The notes under the pieces: generated by a model
Seen by the model: the letters and a program-made list of their open reading frames with translations, nothing else
Told to the model about the DNA's origin: nothing
Database searches by the model: none
Shown here: in pieces, positions 32,488 through 41,328 of the stretch
Numbering within the stretch: position 1 is the stretch's first letter
How the letters are laid out: the number at the start of each line of letters is the position of its first letter
Translations under genes and position numbers: made by a program
From: Bacteroidota bacterium
GTDB lineage: Bacteria > Bacteroidota > Bacteroidia > M30B66
Direction of reading: 5' to 3'
NCBI GenBank assembly: GCA_027483445.1
Contig: JAIXUS010000065.1
Location: 1-49,731, forward strand
DNA length: 49,731 nt

Positions 32488-32994
32488 ATGGACTCGAAAC
32501 CGTACCGCGCCTTCGGCTACTTGGTCATGGTGAACCGCTTCTTCGCGGGGGAGGATCTAAACCTTCCGCCCGTGAAGGACAACCGGTTCTCGGTGGGCGA
32601 CAGCTTCCCCTACGTCTGGATGTACATCGACGGCACCGTCGTGAGCACGAACACCGCCACGGGAGAGCAGAAGGTGCGCGTGGCCGGGGACTGCACTGTG
32701 ACCGACCCTTGGCCCCGGGGAGAATGGCTGGTCAGCAACGCGACGGACTACGACGTCCTCTGCATCAGCGCCGACACCAATCCCGGGAAGACACCGCCCC
32801 TGCCGTCCGTGGCCCCGTTCGTCATGAGGGCGGGGGAGTCCCGCACAATCGGTAAGGGGACGCGCCTGCTGCTGGCCGAGGGCCAGATCGACATCGACGG
32901 AGTGATCGCGGCGGGCGTGCGGCCCATCGAGTTCGCCTCCGGCGACAAGAACGTCACCTCCATCACGGACTCTTACGGGCTGGTGTTCCTGTGA
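32488..32994 (+). CDS. Hypothetical protein, beta-rich
   Basis: 168 residues from ATG 32488. Mostly short beta strands with Gly/Pro turns (SVGDSFPYVWMYIDGTVVST; VMRAGESRTIGKGTRLLLAEGQI), a pattern possible for a cupin or fibre tip. No His-x-His metal site. It overlaps the next start by GTGA. Function unknown. Confidence 0.6.
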   Translation: MDSKPYRAFGYLVMVNRFFAGEDLNLPPVKDNRFSVGDSFPYVWMYIDGTVVSTNTATGEQKVRVAGDCTVTDPWPRGEWLVSNATDYDVLCISADTNPGKTPPLPSVAPFVMRAGESRTIGKGTRLLLAEGQIDIDGVIAAGVRPIEFASGDKNVTSITDSYGLVFL

Positions 32995-33707
32995 CCAAGT
33001 GGATGCAGATCACCGAGCGCAGCCAAACGGCGGCAGCTTGGTTGACGATGCCCGCCGTGCCGTTGGCCGGTTGGGCTCTGGCGGACGGCGCTTCCGCGTG
33101 GTGGCTTCTTCCCTCCGCGCTGATGTACGCCGCGATCTATCTGGCGAACACCGCCGGGGCTCACAGGCTCTTCTCGCATCGATCCTACGACTGCTCGGAC
33201 TTGTGGAAGCGGGCCATGTCCCTCTTCTGCACGCTATCCATGCAGGGGTCCGTCGTCTCGTGGGCCCACGTTCACGTCGCCCATCACGCGCTGGCCGACA
33301 CCACAGAGGACCCGCACGTCAACGGCTGGGGTTACATGCTCAACCGAAGGTATCGCCCCGTCGACCTCCGCTCGAAGATCGTGGCTCGGCTGCTGCAGGA
33401 CCCGTGGCATCGATGGCTTCACTACCACGCGCTGGTGCCGGTTCTCTTGCTGGCGGCCTTGATGGCAGCGGTCGACCCGCTGCTTCTTCTTTTTGGATAC
33501 CTTGCCCCGCTGGGGTACTTCTTCTTCGTCACCGGCGTTCACATGGCGGCCTGTCACCGGTCCGGCGAGCCTGTGAACGTACCGTGGATGGAGATTCTGC
33601 TGCCGATGGGCGAATGGCGACACAGGGACCATCATGACCGTCCCGCGAGCTGGGACTACGGGCCTTGGGACTTCGGGAGCTGGTTCATCAGGAGAATCAA
33701 GCGGTGA
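32991..33707 (+). CDS. Membrane fatty-acid desaturase/hydroxylase-like protein
   Basis: 238 residues from GTG 32991. Three diiron histidine clusters: H58-x4-H63 (HRLFSH), H95-x2-H98-H99 (HVAHH) and H211-x2-H214-H215 (HRDHH). Membrane segments near 14-57 and 148-190. This is the acyl-CoA/acyl-lipid desaturase pattern. It should act at the inner membrane on a lipid tail or other hydrophobic substrate with O2 and an electron donor. It is first of three overlapping oxygenase genes in the tail-fibre locus, unusual for a phage. Confidence 0.85.
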   Translation: MTKWMQITERSQTAAAWLTMPAVPLAGWALADGASAWWLLPSALMYAAIYLANTAGAHRLFSHRSYDCSDLWKRAMSLFCTLSMQGSVVSWAHVHVAHHALADTTEDPHVNGWGYMLNRRYRPVDLRSKIVARLLQDPWHRWLHYHALVPVLLLAALMAAVDPLLLLFGYLAPLGYFFFVTGVHMAACHRSGEPVNVPWMEILLPMGEWRHRDHHDRPASWDYGPWDFGSWFIRRIKR

Positions 33708-34270
33708 GGCCGATTCTGTTGCCCAAGATGATCACGCCCGAGTTCGGGCGTTTCTTCACTCACGTGCTGATGCGGCAAGCTGACTTGGCCCCTCGCGGGG
33801 ATTCTCAGGTGCCAAACGCGAAGGCCGTTCTTGACCACGAGTACATGTTCGAGACGCTGCAGGAGCGGCTTTGGCCGGTGGCCGAGCAGGTGATGGGCGA
33901 GGAGCTGATCCCGACCTACGCCTATGCCCGGCTCTACGGCAATGGGGACGAGCTTGCCAAGCACGTCGATCGTCCGGCCTGCGAGGTGAGCCTGACCCTC
34001 CAGTTAGGTCGATCTCATCACTACGCGTGGCCGATATTCATGGGCGGCGTCCGCTTCGACTTGGCCGAGGGCGATGCTGTGCTCTACCCGGGCTGCGAGG
34101 TCGAGCACTGGCGCGAGCCGTGCGCAGGCCCCGACGGGTATTTTTCGGGGCAAGTGTTCCTGCACTTCGTCCGCAAGAACGGGCCGCATGCGTCCGAGGT
34201 AGGCGACAACCAGCATCGACAAGTCTTTTCCTACGTGAAGCATCGAACGATGGTGATGGAGGTGAAGTGA
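33704..34270 (+). CDS. Fe(II)/2-oxoglutarate dioxygenase A
   Basis: 188 residues from GTG 33704 (overlaps the desaturase TGA). Iron ligands H87-x-D89 (KHVDRP) and H135 (VEHWREP), with R157 (FVRKNG) placed to bind 2-oxoglutarate; double-stranded beta-helix strands lie between. It should hydroxylate or otherwise oxidise a substrate not identifiable from sequence. It overlaps the next gene by 4 nt. Confidence 0.85.
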   Translation: MRPILLPKMITPEFGRFFTHVLMRQADLAPRGDSQVPNAKAVLDHEYMFETLQERLWPVAEQVMGEELIPTYAYARLYGNGDELAKHVDRPACEVSLTLQLGRSHHYAWPIFMGGVRFDLAEGDAVLYPGCEVEHWREPCAGPDGYFSGQVFLHFVRKNGPHASEVGDNQHRQVFSYVKHRTMVMEVK

Positions 34271-34869
34271 TTTTTCCCATTCCGCCGCGCAACATGACAG
34301 GTAAAGATCATCTCGCCTTTTGGGAAGGGTTCTTGAGCGAGGAGGAGGTAAATCTGCTTCTCTCGCAGCCCGAATGGCTCGTTGCGCGGCGCGGAAGCAT
34401 CGGCGGCGCGACCGGGAGTCAGGCGATCGATCCCTCGATCAGGTCATCGGACGTAGCGTGGCTCGGCATGAAGCCCGAGATCGCGGTCATCTGGGAGAAG
34501 CTCGCGCTCGCCGTCGCCGAGGTCAACCGCCGCTTCTTCCACTTCGACCTCACCGGATTTCACGAGCCGATGCAGCTCGGGATCTACGCTGAGGGTGACA
34601 GCGGGCACTACGACTGGCACGTCGACGCATCACCGATGGACCAATCCGTACCTCGAAAGCTCTCGATGGTGATGCTGCTGTCGGACCCATCAGAGTTCGA
34701 GGGTGGAGATTTTCAAGTGAAAGTCGGCACCGATGTCGCGCAGACACTTGAGTGCAAAAAAGGCAGAGCATGGTTTTTTCCATCCTACACTTTGCATCGT
34801 GTGTCTCCAGTGACCAGGGGCGTTCGTCGTTCATTGGTTCTATGGATTGGCGGACCCGCATTTAGATAA
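34267..34869 (+). CDS. Fe(II)/2-oxoglutarate dioxygenase B (prolyl-hydroxylase-like)
   Basis: 200 residues from GTG 34267. Iron ligands H118-x-D120 (DWHVDA) and H177 (TLHRV), 2OG-binding R187/R188 (VRRSLVLW). FEGGDFQV is typical of the P4Hc/PKHD subgroup, which includes prolyl hydroxylases. It differs clearly from dioxygenase A, so they are not a tandem duplication. A collagen-like fibre gene begins 420 bp downstream. Confidence 0.88.
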   Translation: MIFPIPPRNMTGKDHLAFWEGFLSEEEVNLLLSQPEWLVARRGSIGGATGSQAIDPSIRSSDVAWLGMKPEIAVIWEKLALAVAEVNRRFFHFDLTGFHEPMQLGIYAEGDSGHYDWHVDASPMDQSVPRKLSMVMLLSDPSEFEGGDFQVKVGTDVAQTLECKKGRAWFFPSYTLHRVSPVTRGVRRSLVLWIGGPAFR

Positions 34870-34964
34870 ACGAGCATTTGTCAAATTTTGATAAACGAAC
34901 CAAAAAAATTTTAGAAGCCATTATTAATTTTTAAAAAACGTTTTTTGAATCGAGGCAAATAATC
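34870..34964. other. AT-rich junction with direct repeats
   Basis: Two copies of GATAAACGARC (34866-34876, 34891-34901), then A/T tracts and AAAAAACGTTTTTT (34934-34947). Much lower GC than both sides. It may be a promoter for the holin or a scar where the oxygenase block joined. Confidence 0.45.
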
Positions 34965-35276
34965 GTGACTCCCGAAAAAGACCCGACCTCGTATTCGCTG
35001 CTCACCTATTTGTGGGTATTCGCCCTTGCCATTCTGGGAGGCGTCGTGAACTTCATGCGCAAGCTGCAAGAGGGCCATGCCCGTGTTTTCAACGTGGTGG
35101 AGTTCATTGGTGAGATCGTGACTTCTGCCTTTGCTGGCGTGATCACCTTCTGGATGTGCGAGAACGCTGGGATGAGTCCGCTTGTCACAGCCGCCTTTGT
35201 CGGCGTTTCCGGGCACATGGGCAGCCGTGCGCTGTTCATGATCGAAAACTGGCTGAAGGCCCGCTTTCCGGGTTAA
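34965..35276 (+). CDS. Holin (LydA-like)
   Basis: 103 residues from GTG 34965 (SD GAGG, 9 nt). Membrane segments near 10-28, 48-66 and 70-88. It matches LydA/phage_holin patterns (LTYLWVFALAILGGVVNFMRKLQEG; AFAGVITFWMCENAGM). It would permeabilise the inner membrane for lysis. It is 12.7 kb from the endolysin gene, between fibre genes, and a second holin-like gene sits in the lysis block. Confidence 0.82.
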   Translation: MTPEKDPTSYSLLTYLWVFALAILGGVVNFMRKLQEGHARVFNVVEFIGEIVTSAFAGVITFWMCENAGMSPLVTAAFVGVSGHMGSRALFMIENWLKARFPG

Positions 35277-35288
35277 TTGGAGACACAT

Positions 35289-35981
35289 ATGCAGGCACCA
35301 GCCTACAACCGAGCCAAGAATTTTCTGGAGAATAATCCGGACCGCACCGACCACGGCGCACTGAACGCCGAGCTCGACAAGGTGGCGTCCTCCATCAACG
35401 CTCTTCGCAGCAACTCGGCCTTGCTGCAGAACGACGATGGTACGCTGAAAAGCGCGGTGGTGGCGCTGACGAACCTAACAGCGCAGGCGATTGCTGCGCT
35501 GTCGGTGCCAGGTCCGGCTGGTCCAGCCGGACCACAAGGACCGCAGGGTCCGGCTGGCCCTCAAGGCTCGAAGGGCGATACCGGTGCATCTTTCAGCGCC
35601 GATGTTCGGGATGTTTTTGCTAACCGGGCTCTCTACAACCTGCAGCCCAAGGGCTTTTCGTTTCTTGCACTCGACACCGGCAACCTGTATTTCAAGGTAT
35701 CTGGCGCGTCTGGTGACTGGAGTCCGGCTTTCATCTTCGGCAAGGGCGACGCCGGAGCCCAAGGTCCGCAGGGCCCGGCAGGCCAACAGGGTCCGCAGGG
35801 ACTGCAAGGCATCCAAGGCCCAGCAGGTCCGGCTGGCGCGCCCGGGGCCAACGGCACGCCGGGCGCTGTGACTTCTCTTGACACGACGACCAAGACAGCA
35901 AGCCTCGTCGGCCGAACCAGCGTCACGGCGCGGCTGGTCCTCACTGGTGGCCAGCTGTCCATCCAGCTAACCACGGCATAA
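35289..35981 (+). CDS. Tail fibre 2, collagen-like
   Basis: 230 residues from ATG 35289 (SD TTGGAG). The anchor (1-60; [13 protein letters not shown] at 18-30) aligns without gaps to fibre 1. Two collagen Gly-x-y tracts (75-99 and 151-192, GPA/GPQ repeats) flank a globular segment (100-150, like phage needle/knob inserts). It should be trimeric and virion-bound. Only a few prolines are in the y-position (GAP, GTP); K95 lies in GSK. Confidence 0.85.
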   Translation: MQAPAYNRAKNFLENNPDRTDHGALNAELDKVASSINALRSNSALLQNDDGTLKSAVVALTNLTAQAIAALSVPGPAGPAGPQGPQGPAGPQGSKGDTGASFSADVRDVFANRALYNLQPKGFSFLALDTGNLYFKVSGASGDWSPAFIFGKGDAGAQGPQGPAGQQGPQGLQGIQGPAGPAGAPGANGTPGAVTSLDTTTKTASLVGRTSVTARLVLTGGQLSIQLTTA

Positions 35982-35990
35982 GGGGCGGGC

Positions 35991-36698
35991 ATGAACGGAC
36001 TGATTGGCCGCAACCGTACGCTCGGCGAGCTGATGACTGAGCTACGCGCTCGGCTTGGCTTCATGACGCAAGGCTCGGCGTCGAAGAACAATGACGCGAT
36101 CATCAAGAGCTTCCTTCAGGAAGGGCACGAGTACGTGTTTGGCGAGTTGGAGCCGCCCGCGCAGCGCAAGAAAACCCGTATCCGGGTGCTGCCGAATTCA
36201 TTCCTCTACGACTGGCACAACGACATCGAGGATGAGCCCATCAATCCGGGGCGCGTGCTGTCCGTCTGGCTGATTGTCTCGGAGACGATCCGCGAGCCTC
36301 TGAGGCAGGGCATAACCGAGTATGACCGCAGCCTTGACGAACTGCGCGACCAGCCCCGCAAGTACGACACCCTCAACGGCCAATGCGAACTGTGGCCGAT
36401 TCCAAACCGAGAATACGACCTTCTGATTGAGTACACGGCTGAGCGCAGCCGGTTTGAGCGTCTTAGCGACCGTTCAAGCGTGCCAGACCGGCTAGTGTCC
36501 CTGTATGCGTTGGCAACCGCCAAGGCACATTACCGGCATCCCGACGCGCAAGCGGCAGCGACGACTTTTCAGAACATGCTGACGAAGGAAAAGGTACGCC
36601 AGAAGGAGAATCGCCGCTACTTCCATCGCGGCGAGAGCGACTTGGACCGCGAACTGCAGGTAGTGCGAACGGCCTCGGGCTACACGCTGGGAGGCTGA
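35991..36698 (+). CDS. Head-tail adaptor (tail tubular A-like)
   Basis: 235 residues. Helical with [25 protein letters not shown] near the C-terminus, the pattern of podoviral adaptors (T7 gp11/P22 gp4 type). It should attach beneath the portal and hold the nozzle and fibres. Position before the nozzle gene agrees. Confidence 0.82.
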   Translation: MNGLIGRNRTLGELMTELRARLGFMTQGSASKNNDAIIKSFLQEGHEYVFGELEPPAQRKKTRIRVLPNSFLYDWHNDIEDEPINPGRVLSVWLIVSETIREPLRQGITEYDRSLDELRDQPRKYDTLNGQCELWPIPNREYDLLIEYTAERSRFERLSDRSSVPDRLVSLYALATAKAHYRHPDAQAAATTFQNMLTKEKVRQKENRRYFHRGESDLDRELQVVRTASGYTLGG

Positions 36699-36701
36699 CG
36701 T

Positions 36702-38099
36702 ATGGGGTCAATCACGTTTGATAGGTTTGACCTCGGGATCGACCTGCGCAAAGGCGCGTCGGTGTCGGACGCGAACCGCCTGCGCGAGATGAAGAATGCC
36801 TACGTCACGACTGGCCTAGCAACTCAGAAGCGCCCCGGACTGGTCAAGGTAGCGGATCTGGAGCCGGGGACGAAGGGCCTGTTTGCCGCCTTTGGCAAGC
36901 TGCATACCTTCTACGGGCAGGGCACGATCACGCACGCCAATTCGCTATTCCAGGCGAATAAGGTGCCGTTTTCCGGCGGGGCCCGCCCGGTAGCCGACGT
37001 GCCCTTTGCGGACGTGTTCAATGCCTACATTTACTGCGCAGTCCAGTACGACAACGGGACAGTGGAGCACCACTACCTCGATGGCGCCACTGCCACCCAT
37101 ATCGCGGATGCGAACTGCCCGGACACCCGAGGCGTGATCAAGCTGGCATCGAAGATCTTCGCGGTAGGCGCAGGGAATGGCGACGTGGTGCGCTTTTGCA
37201 AAACCGGCAATCCCCGCGACTGGACGGCCACCAACGACGCCGGGTTTCTTCCGACGGGCCTTAATAGCCGTGGCGACCGCTCGGCCAACGCGCTTGGGAT
37301 CTACCAGAACAAGCTGGTGGTGCTGACCCGTGACGGCGCGCAGGTATGGCGCGTGGACCCGGACCCGACCAATATGGTCCTTGACACGATCGTGGAGAAC
37401 GTCGGAACGAGTTTCCCTCGCTCGGTGGCGACCGTGGCGAACGATCTGTATTTCCTCTCTGACTACGGCTTTCGGTCGATCACGACGCTGCAGTTGACGA
37501 ACAACCTTGCAGACGTGGACGTTGGATCGCCAATCGACGTGCTGGTTCGTCCGGAGATCAAGGCGCCCGGGGTTTTCCCGCGAGCCTTCTACTACTACGG
37601 AACCGGGCAGTACATCTGCGCAATCAGCAATCAGCTCTTCGTCTACTCGATCTCGCGCACGGCAAGGATTGCTGCGTGGAGCCGCTACTTCCTGCCGACA
37701 TCGGTCGATGCCTTCGCTGAGCTTGGGCAAGAGCTGTACATCCGTTCGGGCGACTCGGTATTCAAGCTCGATCCGACAGTGTTTGCTGACGATGGCATCC
37801 AGTACGAGGTGCTGCTGGACTTGCCATACATGGATTTCAAGCTACCGGGGCGAACAAAGCAGATCTACGGGGTTGATTTGGTACTGGAAGGCCGCTGCGA
37901 ATTCTCGATTGGCTTCGATGTACGTAACCCGGACGCCTTCACGCCGCCAGTGCGGGTCACGGGAAATACGCGCCCTGGTGGGGTGGTACCGATTGAGTGC
38001 GCAGGTACCGAGTTCAGCCTTCGGTTCCGCAACTATGATAACCGCCCCTTCCGGCTCGATGCAGTGACGGTCTACTTCAACGACCTCGGGGTGTTCTGA
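36702..38099 (+). CDS. Tail nozzle / packaged-DNA stabilisation protein
   Basis: 465 residues of beta-strand repeats (NALGIYQNKLVVLTRDGAQVWRVDPD; NDLYFLSDYGFRSITTL), a propeller-like fold as in P22 gp10/T7 gp12-type nozzles. It closes the tail tube and binds fibres. It overlaps the next start by one base (TGATG). Confidence 0.83.
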   Translation: MGSITFDRFDLGIDLRKGASVSDANRLREMKNAYVTTGLATQKRPGLVKVADLEPGTKGLFAAFGKLHTFYGQGTITHANSLFQANKVPFSGGARPVADVPFADVFNAYIYCAVQYDNGTVEHHYLDGATATHIADANCPDTRGVIKLASKIFAVGAGNGDVVRFCKTGNPRDWTATNDAGFLPTGLNSRGDRSANALGIYQNKLVVLTRDGAQVWRVDPDPTNMVLDTIVENVGTSFPRSVATVANDLYFLSDYGFRSITTLQLTNNLADVDVGSPIDVLVRPEIKAPGVFPRAFYYYGTGQYICAISNQLFVYSISRTARIAAWSRYFLPTSVDAFAELGQELYIRSGDSVFKLDPTVFADDGIQYEVLLDLPYMDFKLPGRTKQIYGVDLVLEGRCEFSIGFDVRNPDAFTPPVRVTGNTRPGGVVPIECAGTEFSLRFRNYDNRPFRLDAVTVYFNDLGVF

Positions 38100-38545
38100 T
38101 GTGGTTGCGTATGGCAACGCGGGACGATCTGCCGGCCTTGGTGGTGCTGGGCCGCGAGATGCACGGTAGCTCGACCTACGCATCAATGGATTTCGACGTG
38201 GATATTCTGAAGTCTACGCTTACCGCTCTGATGGACAAAAGTCAGTTCGTGGTGGTGGCAGAGGATACAAATAGGGAGATTTGCGGCGCGATGGTCGGGG
38301 CTATCGCGCCCAGCTGGTTTGGGCGTGACACGGTGGCGAACGATCTCGCGCTATTCGTCACTCGCGATGCTCGCGGCAGCAGTGCGGCGGTGCGATTGAT
38401 GAAGGCATTTGTGCAGTGGGCGCTCATGGCAGGAGCCAGACAAATCCGGCCGGGCGTGACCACTGGCGATGAGCGCGCCGAGCGGCTCTACGAACGAATG
38501 GGCTTTGCTCGATGCGGGGCCAGCTTTGTAATGGAAGGAGTGTGA
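38099..38545 (+). CDS. GNAT-family acetyltransferase
   Basis: 148 residues with the GNAT fold: N-terminal RMATRDDLPALVVLG, central FVVVAEDTNREICGAMVG, acetyl-CoA region LALFVTRDARGSSAAVRLMKAF, and C-terminal ERAERLYERMGF. Acetyl donor is acetyl-CoA; target unknown. It lies inside the tail operon between nozzle and ejection genes, as in some podoviruses, so its substrate could be a virion or host protein. Confidence 0.88.
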   Translation: MWLRMATRDDLPALVVLGREMHGSSTYASMDFDVDILKSTLTALMDKSQFVVVAEDTNREICGAMVGAIAPSWFGRDTVANDLALFVTRDARGSSAAVRLMKAFVQWALMAGARQIRPGVTTGDERAERLYERMGFARCGASFVMEGV

Positions 38546-38546
38546 T

Positions 38547-39185
38547 ATGTGCGGTGGTGGCGGAGGAGATCCGGGCGCAGACGCCCGTGCGCAAGAAGCT
38601 GAGCGCCAAGCGCGCATTCGAGCGGCGACCGATGAGATCAACAGGATTTTTAACAATCCAGCCAACAGCCGTGATCGCATGTACACCGACCAGAAAGGGG
38701 CAGTGTACGACCTGAACAAGCGCGAAGTCGATCGACAGGCCGAAGTGGCTGAGCGCACAAACCGCTTCGGGCTGGCCCGCGTCGGACTAGGCGGTGGCTC
38801 GGTCGACGTAGACAGCAACGCGGAGATCAACCGCCGCTCCAACGAGGGCCTGCTGCGAGCTGGCGGCATTGCCGATCAGGCGGCGGCGGACCTCAAGTCG
38901 GCAGATGAGCGCACGCGAGCAAACCTGATCAGCATGGCCCAGTCTGGCATCGACACCGGTACCGCGTCGCAGATGGCGCTGCAGGGGCTCTCGGCAAACG
39001 CAGCACAGGCCGCCTCGGCGCGCAGCGGGGCCACGGTGGGCGGCCTGTTCAACGATCTGGCGCAGGCCTACCTAATCAACCAGCAGGGCGTGGGAACGCG
39101 TGCGGGCATGAATAGCCCGTACGGCCGTCAGTTCATCGGTGTGTCCGACCCACGAGACGGCAGTTCTGGCATCGTGCATTCATAA
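38547..39185 (+). CDS. Ejection/internal virion protein 1
   Basis: 212 residues beginning MCGGGGGDPGADARAQEAERQ, helical and Ala/Gln-rich, with ALQGLSANAAQAASARSGATVGG. It starts one base after the GNAT stop. The Cys-Gly-rich start is typical of podoviral ejection proteins (T7 gp14 position). It should be injected into the host envelope with DNA. Confidence 0.75.
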   Translation: MCGGGGGDPGADARAQEAERQARIRAATDEINRIFNNPANSRDRMYTDQKGAVYDLNKREVDRQAEVAERTNRFGLARVGLGGGSVDVDSNAEINRRSNEGLLRAGGIADQAAADLKSADERTRANLISMAQSGIDTGTASQMALQGLSANAAQAASARSGATVGGLFNDLAQAYLINQQGVGTRAGMNSPYGRQFIGVSDPRDGSSGIVHS

Positions 39186-39197
39186 GGGAGGCGAGTG

Positions 39198-39914
39198 ATG
39201 GATCCGTTCACCATAGCATCGCTGGTTGCTTCTGTCGCTGGGGCAGCTGTGCAATACAAGGCGGCAAGCGATGCCGCAGAGCGCCAGAACCGCGAGATCC
39301 GCCAGTCACTGGAGAATCAGCGCCGCTTGCAAATGGAGGCCGAGCAGAAGACGCTTGGCAAGGCGAGGGAGTTTGCACCAGAGGATCGACAAGCGGCGCA
39401 GCAGCAGATTGCCGAGCAGATCACGCAGGAATTGATCGCGCCAGTTTCGGAGAGCCAAACCATCCGAGCGCAACAGCAGACCACGCAAGGCAATGTCTCT
39501 GACGACTACACCACTGCCAAAGCGAAATCGGATCTGAATGCTCTCAAAGCCGCTGAAGGGCTGGCTCGCCTTCTGGGCAAGACGACATCAGCAAATCGCC
39601 TGCGCATGAATGAAGGCATCGGGCTGATGGATGCCGGCATGGCGATCGACCAGCTGGGAGGCTTCTCGCGAGGTCAGAGCAGCGCGGACGATATTGCGAT
39701 CAACTTGGCGGGGCGACCAGACGCTGGAATGCAGTTTGCCGGCAGTCTGCTACAGAGCGCAGGTGCGGCCGGGATGATGAGTGGGCAGAACGGGCTGCGC
39801 GACAGTTTCAATAGTCTCTTCAAGCCATCGGCCGCCATGGGCGTCAACGGCATGGCGATCAACGCCAATACGCCGCAGACGATTCTTGGGCTGCCGAAAA
39901 CCATGATGGGGTAG
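39198..39914 (+). CDS. Ejection/internal virion protein 2
   Basis: 238 residues from ATG 39198 (SD GGGAGG 7 nt away; GTG 39195 is the alternative). It begins with a hydrophobic helix (FTIASLVASVAGAAVQYKAASDA), followed by coiled coil (35-80). This is the usual make-up of a membrane-inserting ejection protein. Confidence 0.75.
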   Translation: MDPFTIASLVASVAGAAVQYKAASDAAERQNREIRQSLENQRRLQMEAEQKTLGKAREFAPEDRQAAQQQIAEQITQELIAPVSESQTIRAQQQTTQGNVSDDYTTAKAKSDLNALKAAEGLARLLGKTTSANRLRMNEGIGLMDAGMAIDQLGGFSRGQSSADDIAINLAGRPDAGMQFAGSLLQSAGAAGMMSGQNGLRDSFNSLFKPSAAMGVNGMAINANTPQTILGLPKTMMG

Positions 39915-39918
39915 TCCG

Positions 39919-41328
39919 ATGAAATTTACGATTGACGGATCAGGTTGGCAGGCTGCCGGCAGCGGTTTAGGCAACGTGTTGAAGGCCGCTGCGCTCGCTC
40001 CCATGTACCGCCAGCAGGCAGAGCAGGATGCGGCCCTGGGGGCTGCGCGCATCTTTCAAGCCAACATGGCCGGCAACAGTGCGGCGGCGAGGGCCGAGAA
40101 AACGGCGGCAGAGAAAAGCTTTCTCGACCATCAGCTGAGTCTGCAAAAAAATGCCTTCAACGATGCCATGCTGAGTTTGGGCTTGCCGACCGCACTGGCG
40201 CCCGCATTCAAGAACCGGCTGGAAAGTGGCAGCTTCGGATCAGGCTACGAGGCTCCGGATGATGGAGTGGGGCCAGTCATGCCCGCGCCCGCCAGCGACG
40301 ACACGGTCAAGCGACTCGGACAGCTGCTTGCGACCACAAACCGAATGTACGCATCCAAGAGCAATGTGGAGCAAGGGGCTAAGGCGTTTACTGAGCAGAG
40401 GAATCAGGATCTTCAGGATGAAGCCGTCGCCTTCGCTCGTATGGGTGAAGTCGAGCCGATGAATCGCACTTTGTCGGCGCTCAAACGCACGCCTTACCTG
40501 CCATTTGCGAATGTTGGCAACACAGGTGTCTCGCTCAATAAAGCGACCGGCGAACAAGCAGCCGAAAACCCTGTCCTGACCAAATTGTTCTCCGAGGCGC
40601 AGGGGGCACTGGCTACCCAACGTCATGCAGCGGCACGAGCATCTGACGCGTCAGCAGGCGCGTCGACTGCACTGCGTGATAAGCGGAGCTTCGAGCTGGA
40701 GAGCGCGAAGATCGAGGCTGGCGGCGGTACGGGCGGTAAGCCGCTGACCGCAGCCCAGAAACGCTCGAACGAGGACGTTGACGCCGCACGCAGCTATGTG
40801 AAAGAACTTCCTCGCGAGACGATCGCCAAAATCATGCGCAAGAGTTCGATGGACCTGACCCAACAGGAGAAGGACATTCTTGCCCGTATGAAGAAGGCGC
40901 GAACGGCGAAGTACGGGGAAGTCGATGTGCCCGCAGAGTTCAACAACGCGCTCGGACTGGATCAGAAGTTGGTCGACCAGATCGCCGAGGCGGTGCGCAA
41001 CCCGGGCACAAAGCAGGCTGGCGCGATTGCGAAGCTCTTCGGAGGAGGTGATCAACCGATGACCGAAGCAGATGCGATCGAGGCGGTGATCGCTGCACTG
41101 CCAGAAGCCGAGAAGCCGAACAAGGCGCAGTACGTGGCGGCGGGCAAGCAGCGTGCACGCAGCGCGGCCGACAAAAATCCAGCAACGCCACCTGCCGCTC
41201 CGAAAATGGCCGAGACCACTTTCACGCCGACCCCCGAAATGCTGCGGGTTCAGTCGGCTTACCGAGCCGGCACGCTCACCTACGAGCAGGCCCGCAAGAA
41301 ACTCAAAGAACTGGGGATGCCTGAGTAA
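39919..41328 (+). CDS. Ejection/internal virion protein 3
   Basis: 469 residues. Begins MKFTIDGSGWQAAGSGLGN, then long helices with Ala/Gln/Lys-rich segments; C-terminal Pro-rich linker (AADKNPATPPAAPKMAETTFTP) and a short helical end. T7 gp15-like position. It stops directly before the ATG of the giant protein (no gap). Confidence 0.75.
   Translation: MKFTIDGSGWQAAGSGLGNVLKAAALAPMYRQQAEQDAALGAARIFQANMAGNSAAARAEKTAAEKSFLDHQLSLQKNAFNDAMLSLGLPTALAPAFKNRLESGSFGSGYEAPDDGVGPVMPAPASDDTVKRLGQLLATTNRMYASKSNVEQGAKAFTEQRNQDLQDEAVAFARMGEVEPMNRTLSALKRTPYLPFANVGNTGVSLNKATGEQAAENPVLTKLFSEAQGALATQRHAAARASDASAGASTALRDKRSFELESAKIEAGGGTGGKPLTAAQKRSNEDVDAARSYVKELPRETIAKIMRKSSMDLTQQEKDILARMKKARTAKYGEVDVPAEFNNALGLDQKLVDQIAEAVRNPGTKQAGAIAKLFGGGDQPMTEADAIEAVIAALPEAEKPNKAQYVAAGKQRARSAADKNPATPPAAPKMAETTFTPTPEMLRVQSAYRAGTLTYEQARKKLKELGMPE

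Noticed and set aside
29651-35981. Diversity-generating retroelement, since the virion genes resemble BPP-1
   Set aside because: No reverse transcriptase, no template/variable repeat pair and no C-type lectin end are visible. Fibre variation looks modular instead.
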